Assembly (NCBI GenBank): GCA_949752735.1
Contig: OX457038.1
Span: 58,619,906 to 58,683,905, forward strand
From: Lumbricus terrestris
Taxonomy: Eukaryota > Annelida > Clitellata > Crassiclitellata > Lumbricidae
Reading direction: 5' to 3'
Length of the DNA: 64,000 nt
The notes beneath the pieces are model-generated. The model was not told where the DNA came from. It did no database searches and saw nothing but the letters and a program-made list of their open reading frames with translations. The translations under genes were made by a program, and so were the position numbers. Positions 21,801 to 36,800 of the stretch are shown piece after piece (position 1 is the first letter of the stretch; every line of letters begins with the position of its first letter).

Positions 21801-24800
21801 TCCCTCTTAAATAACTTTGCACGCATTGTAAAAGACCTTTGTTCGTTCATTCCAACCTTGACCACCCTCAGGACCAAAAACAGGTATTATCTATCAAATT
21901 GTTTCACTGTTCTGTCTCTTTTTTCTGTCCGTTCTGGGTTCTGGATCTATAACTGGCTGCTAAAGAGGTTCTTTAGAGGTATGTAGACCACAAGTGTTAC
22001 GCACAATGCCACTACTACCATTTAACTAGTTTTTACCTTTCCCAACCTTTGCTTGTAACCTGAAGTGCCAGTTATGATAACTTGTGATTGTAGGTCTAGA
22101 AAGCTGTCTTTGAAGCTGCTGAAGCGAAGACTATCTTGGACACGAAACTCCAGCACAACTTGTATCGATGAGTGCTTGACCGATTTGGCTGACCGCTTGA
22201 CCATTGAAGAAAATGGAGGCATCAAAGACAATGGCAGTGAGTTGCAGCAATTTCCTTCATCCGATAGTTGTGCATGTGTGTGCGTATTGTGTTTCTGACC
22301 ATTACTCTAACCAGTGCAGTTTATGACGATGTGCATAGAAACAGTAGCTGTTGAGAAGATCTAAAGTTGTGACATCAGGAAACAGCTGAGAATATTTCTT
22401 GAGCTGTTTACTTTGAAAGAGTTCAAGTTTTTTCTGGCAGTAGTCCAGTGGTATACTGTACTGGACTCAGAACGCAGCTTGGGGTTAAGATCCCACAGCG
22501 ACAACAAAATAATCGACGAGTTATGTTTCACTTAGAACTAGTGCGTTTGATGAGCATATCGTGAAATAACGTAATGTAATGTCGGTGGGAGGATTGGACA
22601 ACGAAGGATAAGACAGGGCAGTCCTAATATGCCAGGACCAAGAAAATGAGGTTGTAGTCTCTCTACTTGTGAAATCTACTCTACTAGAACCTATACTTGT
22701 TAAGCATGACATTGAAGAGCATACATGTATGTACTCCTGCGTAACAAGGTTCTTTTATCTTACGAAGCACCTATTAGTTGTTTTAGCTGCAGGGCTTCAA
22801 TGGTGAGTTTCTTAGAAGTCATGTATAAGCACTTGATACATGCATGCATGGCCACACTCGTGCTTGCATAAATAAACGCATACATACATATGCGATGTCA
22901 TAGGTATATACAACTTGGTGTAGTACGGCATATTATAGTTCTGGACTTGATCTAGCTTTAGGTGGTAATGCTACAAACAAGTTCTAGTGTGGGACATTTA
23001 GCGTAGGACTGTAGCATGTTGCTCCCTGCTGCTAATAGCCGCACTTATGAGGTTCTAAGATATACTATATAAGAAACTTGATCGAATGTGTATTTTGGTT
23101 TATTGTTATGGAACCTTTCATAATAAATAAATTGTGTTCTCTGGTGTGTACATGTCACCTTGTGCATATTAATGCATATTTACACGTATGCATTTGTATA
23201 ACTGTATATGTATGTATGATTGTGTGTATGGTTGTATGCATGTATGTATGTATGTATGTGTGTATGTATATATGCCTGACATTGCCTGTATGTATTTACT
23301 GATGCAAGTTTTTAGGCTCATGTGTATCCTGATATAAGATGTTTTAGAATGTTGACGTACTATATAAAATACTGGGTTGATCAAGTTGCTTAATTGCAAT
23401 TTTCGTGACTAAAATCAAATCTAATCTTGGAGAAGTTCTGCTTCTGGCAGTCATTAATCGGAAGTGAAGTGGAAATTATTATTATTATTATTCGTGACAC
23501 GCATTAGTCTTCTCTCTGCTGATGAAAGCCAAATAAGGTCTGAAAGTGTTGCCAAACTCAACATTTCCTGTGCAATTTGTGAGCCTTTCAAATGCGCAGT
23601 AAAAAAATGGATGGATGGGTCAATCAATAGATTGATCAATAAGTGGGAGGGTTACTCGATCTATGGGGGGGGCGTTGATGTATGGGTATGTTCACTAATT
23701 GATCAAGTCTTTCCTTCAATTCATACAATCATTTTCTCAATCATTCATTGTGTGGTGATTTGTTTGCCCATCTTCATATTTTCCATCCGTCAATGCATCT
23801 TGTCATCTGCACATCATTCCATTGAATTGAGATGTTCTTCAGCCATCTAACCACCCTTCCATCTAATAATGTTGTCTCTGTATAGTAATACAGTAAATGA
23901 TGATCATGGTGGAAATGGTTGTGGTTGTAGTGGTGGTGATAACGATATGATGATGATGGTGGTGACAGGCAATTAGTTTTGCGCGTTTTTTCTGCTTATT
24001 CTAGGATACTGGTTACTTGTATACATTGCTGTTTTGCATTGTTACCTTTTATTTGTATTGAATGTTTCCTGTACTAAATTGACATTCAATTGGTTGTCGA
24101 GCTGTAACACTTGTAGCGTATTAAATCGCTATTATCTATCAAACTAACTTGTCTGATATTATATGTTAATTCTAAGTAGGAGTTAAGCTAGATAATTTAG
24201 TTGGCGTATCTAGATTAATAATTTGGCATCTAGTGGATTAGTAACTAGGAGACCACGAATTTTGCGTACATGAGCGAGGCAGTCATGGTGACGTCAAGCG
24301 GTTACTACGGACGCTTACGTAAGCGAAAACATTTGCATTGATGCGTAACCAATAAAAAGCATCGAAATAAGCTTAACGGTTAGAATTGAATGGAAACAGC
24401 CACGTCATTGAAATTTGACATAAACGGTTGATTCCTTACATGAACATTGAGAAAGATGGTTGCTCAGTTGTGGCTGGCAATTCATTTGAAGTTTATTCAA
24501 TGGTGAGGATGATGATTATGCTCGTATCTGGTCGTAAAACAGTACGAGGCATTCGTGTGAGAGTAGAGGCGATTTAGAAATTCGAGGTTGCGAACTCTAA
24601 CGTCCGTGAAGTCTACATTGTAATCGTGACGGTTGGTGAGACGATATTCGTGTGTAGAGAAACGATTTTGGGCTCGTTGTCTCTGGTTGACATTTCAAGG
24701 TCATTTTCAATTGGGAAGGAAATTCTCATTGGTTGGAGTATGATAATTTGATGCTACGGAAGTATTGAATATTGTCTTGTCTGGTATTCGATCTGGATTC

Positions 24801-27800
24801 CACAGCTTGGCAGTATCTCATTATCCTTCTTCAAATATAGCACGGGGTTGCTTATTTTCATACAGTGAATCTACGGAGAATCTGCAGAACTATTTCTTCA
24901 AATATAGCACCGGGTTGCTAATCTTCATTCAGTGAATCTACAGAGAATCTGCAGAACTATTTCAAGGCCGTTTTACACTACAGAAACGACATGTCATATA
25001 TCTCAACTGTGGAACACAGATAAGCAAAAAGATAGTTATAATTAGTGATACGCCAAATAAGTAAATAGGAATATTGCGAAATTGTATTGTGTATTTAATA
25101 GTTTCAATTATATCATACATTTATAAAGAATTGGTGTCTTTTTGAACAGATCATTTAAATGCAGTACATTTTCAATTACCCGCTAAAATAAGCATAAAAA
25201 CGGAGACGTTACACACTTCAATGTAACAGCTTTCAGAAGATTATGCAGGTCTTGTTTGAAAAGGTGCTATATAAACCGTGGAAGCTATAAAGCATTTTAA
25301 GCTGGTCAGTGGTCGTTCCAGACGCTTAGAGCCTTAGACGACTGAAAGCATTGGTTATTGAAGCTGACTATTTAATGGCTGGCTGATGGCAATTGCAAAG
25401 TCTGCTTAAATAACTGACCAATGGTAATTACTTCTGTGTGAATAACTTAACACTGACCAGTATCAACATGTGCATTCTTGAATTGTTGTAATTTTTGTAA
25501 TTTTCCACATTCTGTGTAGCTATTAGTTCAAATGATGGCCTTGCAGTGGAATGCTTGCAGATTGCAGAGATGTGAGTGCATTCAGTTTAAACTGACTTGA
25601 CATAGTAGTTTCAAAAGTAATTGCCAGATGGATTGCTGTGATGTGGCAGCTGGACTGCTGTAATTTGGCACTTGGACTGCTGTAATTTGGCACTCAGAAT
25701 GCTGTGATGTTGCCTTGAGCTGATATAATGTGCAGCTTTGATCATCAACGTCACATGGCTCATGGCACATGAAGTGCAGATTTTGTGGGTCACATTTTTG
25801 GAAGTTACCATTTTTATTAGCAGAATTTTTCTAAATGTTACTGCGTGATATATGCTATGGCTAAAACCTGAATCCTGCTTTTTGATGGGTTTGAATCCAG
25901 ATGATTTGAAAGTTGTATGAATCGATGGTTTTTGCTTTGACGTTTGAAGAGCAGCCATTGATGAAAGCATAGTTTTTATAGAAGATCCCAATGCAGTGGC
26001 ACAATCAAGAGGCATAACCCTAGTTTTCGGTTGAACTTTCCTGGATTTTGGCAGGCAGTCTGACAGTTTTATGATTTTTTGCATAGCTGAGACCATAGTG
26101 CACATGCATGTGTATGTTACTGATATTTGTTTTGTTGGTTTGGGATATAATCATATGAGTCATATGACCAGCCTTTCATTCTGAATCAATCCTGGTGCTT
26201 TTCACTATTAACATTTAGCAGAGAATACTGCAATTGGCTATTTCTTGAATTACAATCTCAGTAATGATAATAGTATATTGTATGTTAATAATGATGATAA
26301 TAATAATATGCAAAATAGTTACAGTGATTGCAAGATTACTAATTTAATTATATATCGATACTCAATTTTTTTTCGTTCTTGAAGGACTGTCATCTCTATC
26401 TGTAGGGACATCATGAGTGTTCTTCATCAATCACATTTTCTTTAAAAGAATGAATTAGCAATGTTATTAGTGACGGTGACAGCGAGCACAGAAATGAATT
26501 TATGTCGCATAATTTGTGGTGTTGGAACTTTTTGATTCTGCCTTGTGTAAACAGCAATAATTATGAGCAATTGTTTTAGAAACCATAATGGCGCTGAATT
26601 ACGTAAAAAAATTATTAGATGAGCGCTAACGTGTTAATTTGATGTTGACTATTTAATTGTCATTACAAGTTTATGTGTGCTCAAGTCCTATACTGTGTCC
26701 TCGACTGTGATTGGCTGACAGTTTCCCATGATGGTTATGGAGTATTTTAAGAGGCTTTGTATATGTGGTCTGAGGATTTTGGGGTGATACATGGGATTAT
26801 GTGTTTTCTTAGACTTTTAAGTCTAGGGATGTTGGGTCGTCTGAGACTTGGGAGGACTTAGGATTCTCGGTGGTCAAAGACTTGGTGGGTGGTCATTTGA
26901 ACATGTGATCTTGGCACTCTTCCAATGCTAATGGACAGGCTTGTTGAGAAACATAAATTAAAGACTTGAAATGATATCATTGGAGATGCCCTTCATGTGT
27001 AGGAGGCTCACTTCAGTATTCATTATACTCCACGCTGACAAGTGGAGTACACAAGAAGCCAAGAGAGACAGAGAGAGAGCGAGAGCAATTGGAATATTGT
27101 CATGTAATATTTCTTAAAAGGCCATGGACCCACAGTGTACACTGTTGTTGTTGTTGTTGTTGTTATTCAAACAGAAGACAATGGTTGCTGCAGTCCTCTT
27201 CTCTCATATAGTCATTCTACGATAGATTGGCAATTTCTAGGCCATCTGTCCTCTGATTAAACATTTGTATGCCACCTGTTATTCAATTTGCTATTTCTAG
27301 GCTATCTTCAGCGGTCTTTTCCGCCTTTGTTTTAGCTTTGCATAATACGCATTTTGTGCCATCTGCCTTGTTCATCTGGCTGAGATATCATTCATAGCCT
27401 ACTGGAAAGACACTACATGTAGTGACATAGAGTAGCATATATTACAGTTCTATGGATCCAAAATCAGCTTGATAAGACTTCAATGTAGCTTTGTTATGAT
27501 TCTAACTTGCTTCATCGTGATGTAAATCATTACGGTAGTGTTACGGAAGGTGTCTGGTAGGTATTCTTAGTAGTTGTGTGTCTAACATTGGCAGCCATTG
27601 CCATCGCCATCTAATAATGTCATTCCCCATTTCAGTAAATGATGTTCAGTCTTCCTAAAGGTGAAAGTTGAAAATTATTGCATGGATTGTGCAGTTCTAA
27701 GAGGATCAGGGGCTACAGGGAAATCCAACTTTCACTGCATAGGTAAAGGGAAGTTAAATTTGGACATATTTGGTTACTTATAGCTAGGGGTTGTCCTAAG

Positions 27801-30800
27801 GGACTGCTCTTTGTCGTCCATGTTTTGCAGAAATAATTGCTGGTCGCTCATCTTTTCTTCAACATTTCCAGACTGTTCCTTTCTGATAAATGAAGAATCT
27901 AAATGGTGTTCCCGTTTTGCTTTTGCTGAATATTAAGGCAGGCATATCTTCATTTACGAAGCTCTTACTCTATCCATTGGTGTGTTTTCTTTGATGAGGT
28001 ATTGTGTGTTTGATGGCTTTTGCTTGGTCATTTGGTTCATCCGGTGCTGATTGTGCAAGAGTCCACCTACAGACCTGTGCAATTTTCATTGTGTATGAAA
28101 TGCTTTGAATGCTTGCCTTGAAGTTGACGTTTTAAAATGCCAACGTTGCAGAGTTGGTGTAAGAACTATGTAAGAAGTTCTGTGATGCACAGTTGCTTAG
28201 CATCACGTGAAGCGATTCATGGTTTATGTCCCCTTGGCAGATTATAGATACTATGTGTGTCCAAGTAAGTGTCCAAGTGCATGTACAATTGTACATATTA
28301 TAGTACCATACATGTGCATAGATCGTGTAGGATACAATTACACTATAGGCAAATACCGTATTTATGGGATGCAAAGGGCTAACAGTACTGGGAAGAAGAG
28401 TCCTAGGTTCCTCTTAATATATATATATAGTGTTGTCTGTGTATCATCATATTAACATTGCAACCTCGGCTGAATAAAGGACCACTTGTCGTGAATGGAC
28501 GTGTTAATGTTTTCCATTAGCTGGTAACTTAATAGAATCAAGCTGAAAATGTCAGGACATTTGGTCCAAAATTTATGCCATTTTTAAACGATAATATACA
28601 ATATTATTTGGCAGGAAATTGCAAATGAAAATTCAACTTGTATCTTCCTGGTGTGTTGATCACATATTTTGGCACCGAAATGACTCTGATGCATTGAGTC
28701 GTGTGCACTAAAGTTGACTATGATGGCAATGATATCTATTGCACATTAATCAGAACTTGCAATCTGTTCTAAACGCTGTGGCTTGCCTGATATATTCAGC
28801 ATACCTATAGATGGGCAATTGGGCATACATGCATATTTAGCAGTATATAGCGAGGGAAATGCACTCACTGACTGTCCAAAAATGCATTGTGTATAAGATT
28901 CCAATACTTAACTTCTTATTGTTGTGCAGTCGTGCTCAGTTTATCTTTAGGGAGCTTGTATGCAGGAGTTAGCCATGTCACTGCCACACAAGGTGACCTG
29001 CTTGTCCCTATATAACTCCAACTTCCATGGTGCTATTGTTCCATGGTGCTTCACAATAGCCAAAGGTCAATCTTTCTGGAAAGGGATTGACTCTAATGAA
29101 CCAATTGGTTTTCCTGTGATCCTTTTTGTAAGCATTTTAAAACCACTCTCACCTTGTCACATTCTTCACACCCTCCTCTCTCCCAGTAAGGTTACTCGGT
29201 AAGTATGGGCACTGGGCCATGAGGTTTTATAACAGATTGTCATATGACTTTGCATTAATGTTTCTATTTTATTTTGTCTGTAAGCTGCTGTGCATTTGCT
29301 GATAGGCTAATAAAGAATATTCTTAATTACTTACTTTTTGATCTTGGTTTGGTGTTGTCAGGTCATTTCCACTGAGGAGTTTCACTTGAAGTAGTAGTGC
29401 TATACATATTTACGATTAGAAATATATCATGTGTCATAAATTCATATATGCAAGAAGCAGATATCAATCAACCTAGTTTTAGGAATCTTAAACCAAATGA
29501 TGGATTCCTCATTTCTAGAAGTAGAAATGGACATCAGGTTTCGAATTCATGTACTGGGTACTATGTTGCGTCGGAGAAGGTAGTGATAACATGCACACGC
29601 ATAGGTCTATCGAAATGTACTTAAATGCCACCTAACTCATGCATACATACACAAAAACACACATACATGCATTTCAACATACATACATGTCTAGTTGTCT
29701 ACACAGATGCATGCATACACAGATGCATATACACATACATGTATACGTATGTTTATGTATATATGTACTGAATGCATGTGTAGATGTGCAAATTCGTATG
29801 CATTGCATGTACTTGTATACACACACAGGCCACATGTTAATAGATCACACTGACTTTAGCTGCACGGCTGTGTTGTCTGGCTAAATGTACTTTTCTTGTT
29901 TTGATTTGTTCATTTCTTAACCTTTGTCCTAAGCTCATTTCAATTTGATGGAAGGATGGTAGGAGTGGGTATCATCTTGATCAGGTTGATGGTGTGTTGG
30001 CGATCATGGTCACTTTATATGGTATGTCAGTAACTAGTGCAAGTGGATCATTGGTGATCATGCACCCATTGCCCTCTGCAGGACTCTGCAATCCGATCGT
30101 TCGATCATTCTCCGTTTACCTTCGAGCACTGATTGCGTTCGTTCGTTTCTTTCTCGATTTCTGTTTGTCTTCTCACGGTCATCTTCCATTTGACTGTCTG
30201 TATGTCTCTTCTGTTTGAACAGTCTTCATGTCTTTCTCTATCTCCTGGTCTTTCTACATACTCTTTAGCTGCGGTCTGCCTGCTTCTAAGTACTTCTCTC
30301 TGTCTGTTTCTATGTTTCTGTGTGTGTCTTAGTTTTCTTTGTCTGTGCTACAGTAGTGCATTGACGTCTTGTTTGTACTAGATAGCAACTCATGGATGTG
30401 GAAGTTGTTTTAATTGATTACGTACTTTGTTAGCTAATAGTTGTCGAATCGACGTGGTGATAATGCTACGTTTGTTTGTTTTAATTCACTGGAACATTAC
30501 TTTCCATGGTGTTACATTATATCTGCATTTTTTCTGTCCAGTGTATGGATTTTTGGCTATGATTTTGCAAGTTCATCGAGTCAGTCTGTTGTTTTTGTGC
30601 CCATTGTGTTGGCGTGCCCAACGTTCTTGTCTGTTGAGATATTTTTGGCTGTAAGTGCACACGACCATTGTCATTCTGTTGATGGCATATTGCAACAACT
30701 GGCAACGCTGCGGAGGACAGACAGAGAACAACGCGGCCAGTAAAACCTGTCCAACACGAGGAGCCAAATAAAAACGCATTACCGAGTCGGTTGACCGCTT

Positions 30801-33800
30801 GTGTGGCACAATATGTTCTGCTCGAAGCATACATGTGCCCTGCGACTGCTTTTATGTAGTGCCATTACTAAGGCTTTGTCTGTCACAGTGTCAACCTTAG
30901 TGAACAGTGATTGTTCTGTGATTAGCTGAGGCAGATCAAAGGATTTGTGACTGACAAGGCGGCTGAGAGGATTTTATGCAAGTGCAGAAAGCGTTGAAGT
31001 GGATTGCTTCATCGTGTGTTGCATGCATATAGGACACTTGCTTGAGATGCATCAAAGACTGAACTTCTAGTTACCCAGCAGTCCAATCAGAGACTGGGAT
31101 GCAAGGGTCAAGATTAGAAGTTTTTCTATGCCATGTTGATGAAACAGGTTTTAACAAAACAAGTTTAAAATGTCATTTAGATAGTACAAGTTTGAACTGC
31201 TAATACTTGGATGAAAAAAGTTGGAAACATTCCTTGAAAATTTGGGAGATTTGTGATGCACACCAGTCAATGATTGGCTTCACAAATTTTAGACCTTTAC
31301 TTGCTATTATGCGTGTGATGTTTTGTGATCGTGCTTGGTTGGTTTTATTTTGCCAATGAAATCTGTAAGTGATTCAGATGTAGCTAGCTCTGCTCCGGTT
31401 TTGGACTAGAGGATTGGAGAAGGTGCGAGAAACAGCAATGCTGTACATCTTGGCTGCTATGTTTCAACTTTGGTAACAGTTTTGCCTATGCTAATAGGTT
31501 CGACGTTCGTGCTGTTGGCAAATCTATAGACATTGCACAGCAAGTTTCCAATTGCAAGGCAGCTGCGTTTGAGGAATTCCAAGATCCGAATAGGAAAACA
31601 ATTAGGCTCGTCGTATCAAAATAAGTCTGAGGTTATGACGAGGAGGCGCAATGCTTGTGTGTCTGTGTTATGATGGCAAGAGTCGGAGAAAAGGTCGGAA
31701 GGTGCATTGCAGAATGGGTGAGTTGCTGCTGCTGCTGCTGATAGTGATGGTGATGATGATGATGCGTTCTACATAGAGAATTCTCTCTAATACGTAGGAT
31801 TCGTCGAATTTTGAATGTTGATGTATTGTGTTTTTCTAGAGAGTGCAGGACACTGCAGGTATCCTGTGTTTATGCATTTGGCTTATATGCTATGCTATGC
31901 TATGCTGCTCTCTGCTATTCTCTGCAATGCCATCTCTTCAGTTGTCGAGTTTTAGCCAGAAGTAGTTGCGTAAGGCCATATTAGGATGCAATGTTTAGTG
32001 TTGATCAAGATTTTATGCTAACCGTCGACATCAGTCAGGAGAGAATCCTTGTTTGATTTTACAAAGAAGTGAGTTGATGACTTACGCATTGTAATTACGA
32101 TACTGTCGAAGTTTCCGAATTCTGCTGCTATTAATTATTGATCAAAGTGTCATAAAGAGGAGTTGTAGTGTTTGTATTTTGGCTGCTATATGTTTTGACC
32201 TCTAGAAATGACCTCTAACTAATAATGGAGCATTTGTCTTACATCCTAAGATGTTACGTGGTTGCAATGTAGCTATTGTTAGCGTGATGGAGGGAGGGAG
32301 AGAGGGAGGCACGTAACAAACAGGTTGAAGAGATCGAATGGACATGGAATTAATTGTGACTGGATGATCGGACGCTTTAATACAGGAAGTTACATCTGGT
32401 CTCGTCGTTGTTTCAGGCATCGTTAGCGATAGCAACCGACGCATTGGATCGGACGGAGAGAGCGAAGACGTGTCTGGCACATCAGACGACAAGGATCCTC
32501 GCGTCTCGTCTTCGCCTATACGAATGCGCGTCAAACATCGCTGGACACACGAAGTAGGTCTATCTAACATGTATGTACAATGTATGTACACATGTATGTA
32601 TGTATGTATGTTCATGTATGTATGTGTGTATGTACACTGTACAATATACTTATGTGTGTGTATATATAAAATATATATATATGTATATATATGTATATAA
32701 TTTATTTTATATATGCATTTGTATGTATGTATGGGTCTGATATGCATGTGTGTATGTACACTGTACAGTATACTTATGTGTGTGTATATATATAAAATAT
32801 ATATATAATTATATATGTGTATATATATGTATATAATTTATATTATATATGCATTTGTATGTTTGTATGGGCCTGATATGCATGTGTGTATGTATATATT
32901 TGCACATTTTATTTGAGAGCTGTGTGTATTATTTTATTTTAAAATTTGTCTGAGAAGTCGATGTTATCATTAATTAGAAAGTAGTTATTTTTTAGTGAGT
33001 GTCTCTGGCTTGTGCCACCTGTACCTTCTCAAATGTATTGTCTGCTAGGAACAGACATTGGTGTAAATAAAACACTTGTGAACAGAAATTGGCTGAACAT
33101 TACAATCAAAGAGGAGCTTTTTTGGTGTAATTAGTCTTAAATCCTTGAAAAGACAGTATCATGCATTTTTCATCAGAACAAGTACTTTGCACATCGTAGG
33201 TGCTTCACAAAAGCATTTTCTTCCCCTTTCTAAAAGAACTTGTTTATTCTGGATATTAGCAGATCTTGTGATGTTGGTGGAGACCGTCTCTACTGGATAA
33301 TATATTATTAGAATATTTATATAGACCCTTTTGAACCTCACAAAGCTGCTGGAGTCGTTTTTTGTCATTAGCTGTGCTTCTGAGGGAATTCTTAAAGCAC
33401 TATAAAAGTCCATACAAGCTCGTTTATACATGTATAATACGGCTGAGATTTTTCTCGGAAATCTGTGTTGGATTAGTGCCTTGGGCCTGACACCAGGTGG
33501 AGTGTTGAGCAGATGATATTTGAGGTTATGACGGTGGTCGGCAGATATGATATGATAGCATCGAAGACTTGCTGACCTTGGAGGACGTCACTCACTTTGC
33601 TAGTGGAAACAAAGGCAGATTTAGCATGTCCTGTTATCATCGTGGAATGGAAGAGCCAAATGTATGTCCCTGTGTGTCATGAAACTGGGGATATGTATTT
33701 TGGCTTACAACCGGTTATTTGCTGCAAGTTATTATCGCATCATGTCTATATAAAAATTTACAGAGCACCTCTCGCAGTGTAGACTGATCAGAGGCGCTTT

Positions 33801-36800
33801 CAGCACAGATACCCCGGGGGGAAAAGATACGTCTTGAGAGAGCGAGAGGATGCAGGGAAGAGCCCAGACACGAGCCCAGACATGTATATATTTAGATTTA
33901 ATTATAAATTAACTAATTATTAATTAAAATTAATTGCTTATTAATCGCATGCAGAAACGAGCATGTACGGGCAGTTCTATAGTGCTTTTAGAAATGCTTC
34001 AGAAGCATATAGGAAAAACGTTGAACTCCCTCTGCCCCTCTGTCAATTCCCATCCTGTGTTGGGAAGTCTATCACAGTGGTCATTAATTATGCAGCTGGA
34101 ATAAACTGTTCAGGTAACCATTTTCAAACTTACAACATCTATGGAAATAACATGGGATGGTAATAAATGATGATTATATATATGTATATGTATATATAAT
34201 AATATAAAATAATATGATTGTATATATACAAGGGCGGATCCAGGGGGGGGCCAATCCGGCCATGGCCCCCCCCATTTCAAAAATTTCTTTTTTTTGACCA
34301 GCTATTTTGCTCGGAAAGTAGACGTGGCCCCCCCAAAAAGTAGTTCCATGGGACTTTGGCCCCCCCTTCGAAAATTTCTGTATCCGCCCTTGATATATAT
34401 ATATATATATAATACGATGATTATGTTTATATATATATAATATATATAATAAAATATATATAAAACATTAGAGATGATGGGACGTTTATCCTCCCCAAAA
34501 GATTTTTGTCCAATTCTGTCCAGTAGCAATCATCCCTTTTCCACCTCCCACCGAAAGGAAAGGTCAATTTCTGTAGCTGGCAATGATCTGTCTAGACTCT
34601 AAGAGTCATCGGTTCCATTGTCTGCGACCACGGTCCTTACTCTGCAAATCATCTGGGGCCTGACTGTCGTCATTCCAAGCACATCAGTTGCCTTTGATCT
34701 TGCCGCAGTCAATTCCATCGTCATCCTAATCTCTTTTCAGCTCTATGTGTTTTACGCATCGATCCGATCCGCCAATAAAATAATGCCGCACCCACCCCTA
34801 ACCTCACCCTAACCCCACCCCACCTCCAGTCGGGCGCCGACCCAACGGGACTCACCGTCCGACCAAGTCAACATAGGTCATATGATGATGCAGTGTCTCG
34901 CATTTGTAGCCTTTCTACATTTCTACTAAGGAAATATCAGCTATAGTGTGGCCTGAAGGCATATGTATACTGCCTAATGTCAAACCAGACTGGCCTGACT
35001 GTTGTTCACGTTATGGAATTTCCAAAGACCACAAGGTGCAATGATATCTGGTTAAAAGGCCACAGCCAAACCTAACATACAATTTACAATATAATTGCAT
35101 TTGATATTGCCCTTCCTACAAGCCCATAAGTGCTCACGCAATCGATGGCACTATTGCAATTATATTGCAGAGCAATTGTGAGTGAAGGACCTATACGTGT
35201 GTATGTATATGTGCACTTGATCAACGTTCATACACAGTAACCGCCTCGGACAAGGATTGTGAGCTCTGCATTACATTCCTATTGCTCTTACCAATCAGTC
35301 ACCTAATATATATATATATACTTACATTGATTTATTTATGCATACATAATTGATTGTGATAATTGTTTTATTGTTGTATAAAACATGCCCGTTCACAAAC
35401 CGGAGCATATAGTTAGAGATAATAAATATTAACACAAAACAAAGAGATTTAACTAATTAAAATAAATATGTGCATTGTACAATGTACATATATATATATA
35501 TATAAACACATTATGTGCACACAAGGCATACACGACAGTGTATACATTCAATTCAATTCATTTATTGTAACCAACCATCAACATACACAATAGACATAGT
35601 ATAACATGCTTCACATAATCGGATGGTAACAAGGAAGGCCCTAAGGGATGAATATCCCGCTAACAGGGACACCTAATTACATATGCAATTTTAACAGATG
35701 GCTTGACGGTTGACATAGTGAATTGAACAATAGGCTAAAAGAACAGCATGAGATGACAATTAATGTAGTAAACTTAACTAAAGAACGCAAAACAAACATG
35801 AACGTGTATACATAATTAAGTTAATTTGAGGTGGAAAAGATTTCTATGCACCGTTATCTTCATGCTCTCCGAGCTCTCGTGATGGTTGTTTGAACTTTCA
35901 AGCAAATCCAGATTGAAGATCACTGTTCTTCTAGGAGCCGGTCTTTTAGGCTGTTTTTCTGAGTCGTCCCTTTCCAAATGCACTCACAAGTGCTCTGCAT
36001 GGTAATTGCTTTCCAAAGACGACAGCAGTCCATTCCTTTAATGTTAGTGATTTAACGAATTGAAGATACTCGTGAATGGACATCAGAAAACATAATAACA
36101 TGAGCGTAAGAGCATGACAAAGTGATTTTCTCTCTGCTTATTAAATTTATATTCAGAAACATCAGATACTAAATGTGGCCTGAATGGATCAATTAGTGAA
36201 TTTAGTTGCTGCATGTCCTGTAAACTTATGCCTAAAGTTAGTATAAACTATACTAATGCAGGTGAAAAGAGATAATAATAAGGCATAAAATCGTGAGGTA
36301 TATAGAATGATGTACTGGTGGGATTGATTATACTGAACATTTGATTTTAACATGGAATGGCAATTCTATATGGTATCTTGCCTACTAATAGGTGTATACT
36401 GTGGTGGTGGTGGTGGCGGTGGTGGTGGTGGTGGTGATCGCCACTGTTGCGGTGGTGGTGGTGGTGATGGTGGTGGTGATCGGTGCCATGTTGTTTTGCT
36501 TCTGATGGTTTTTGTCCAGATGACCACTCAGACTCAGCGATGAGTGTTTTGTCAGGTGGTGGACAAGTGGTTGGTCGCCGAGACCGTTTCTATGGTGATG
36601 GCTTAATTGCTCGACTGGAAGTAGCACCCGACATTTAAGAATCCCTATCGGTGTCTGCCTTTTTACCACTTTGGATTGTCAGGTGGACTCTCCGCCTCGG
36701 GAGTGCATTGGAAACGTAGTGGGCGTTTTGGAAGCGAAGGAGGGGGGAGGAGGCTTTGTTGGGAGGGTGGACGTTCTTGAGGACTGGGCAAAAACTGTGC

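Larger units (their letters stand above)
22237..32416 (+). other. Intron 2
   Basis: 10,180 bp, with no coding exon recognised. It contains a tRNA-like SINE piece (22435), TATG runs (23240-23270), a short LINE-like GGTGCTATATAAACC tail near 25264, a 67-bp direct duplication (24827-24961), 22-bp repeats (25629-25715), (TTG)n near 27143 and (TGC)/(ATG) runs near 31725. The 14-bp palindrome CGCTTACGTAAGCG lies at 24312-24325. Vertebrate relatives encode extra sequence at this protein position, so a missed alternative exon is possible. Confidence 0.7.

Noticed and set aside
31391..31624. Plus-strand frame without ATG, containing [20 protein letters not shown], in intron 2
   Set aside because: Composition looks protein-like, but no homology, no matching splice phases and no neighbouring exons were found. 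Such lengths occur by chance here.
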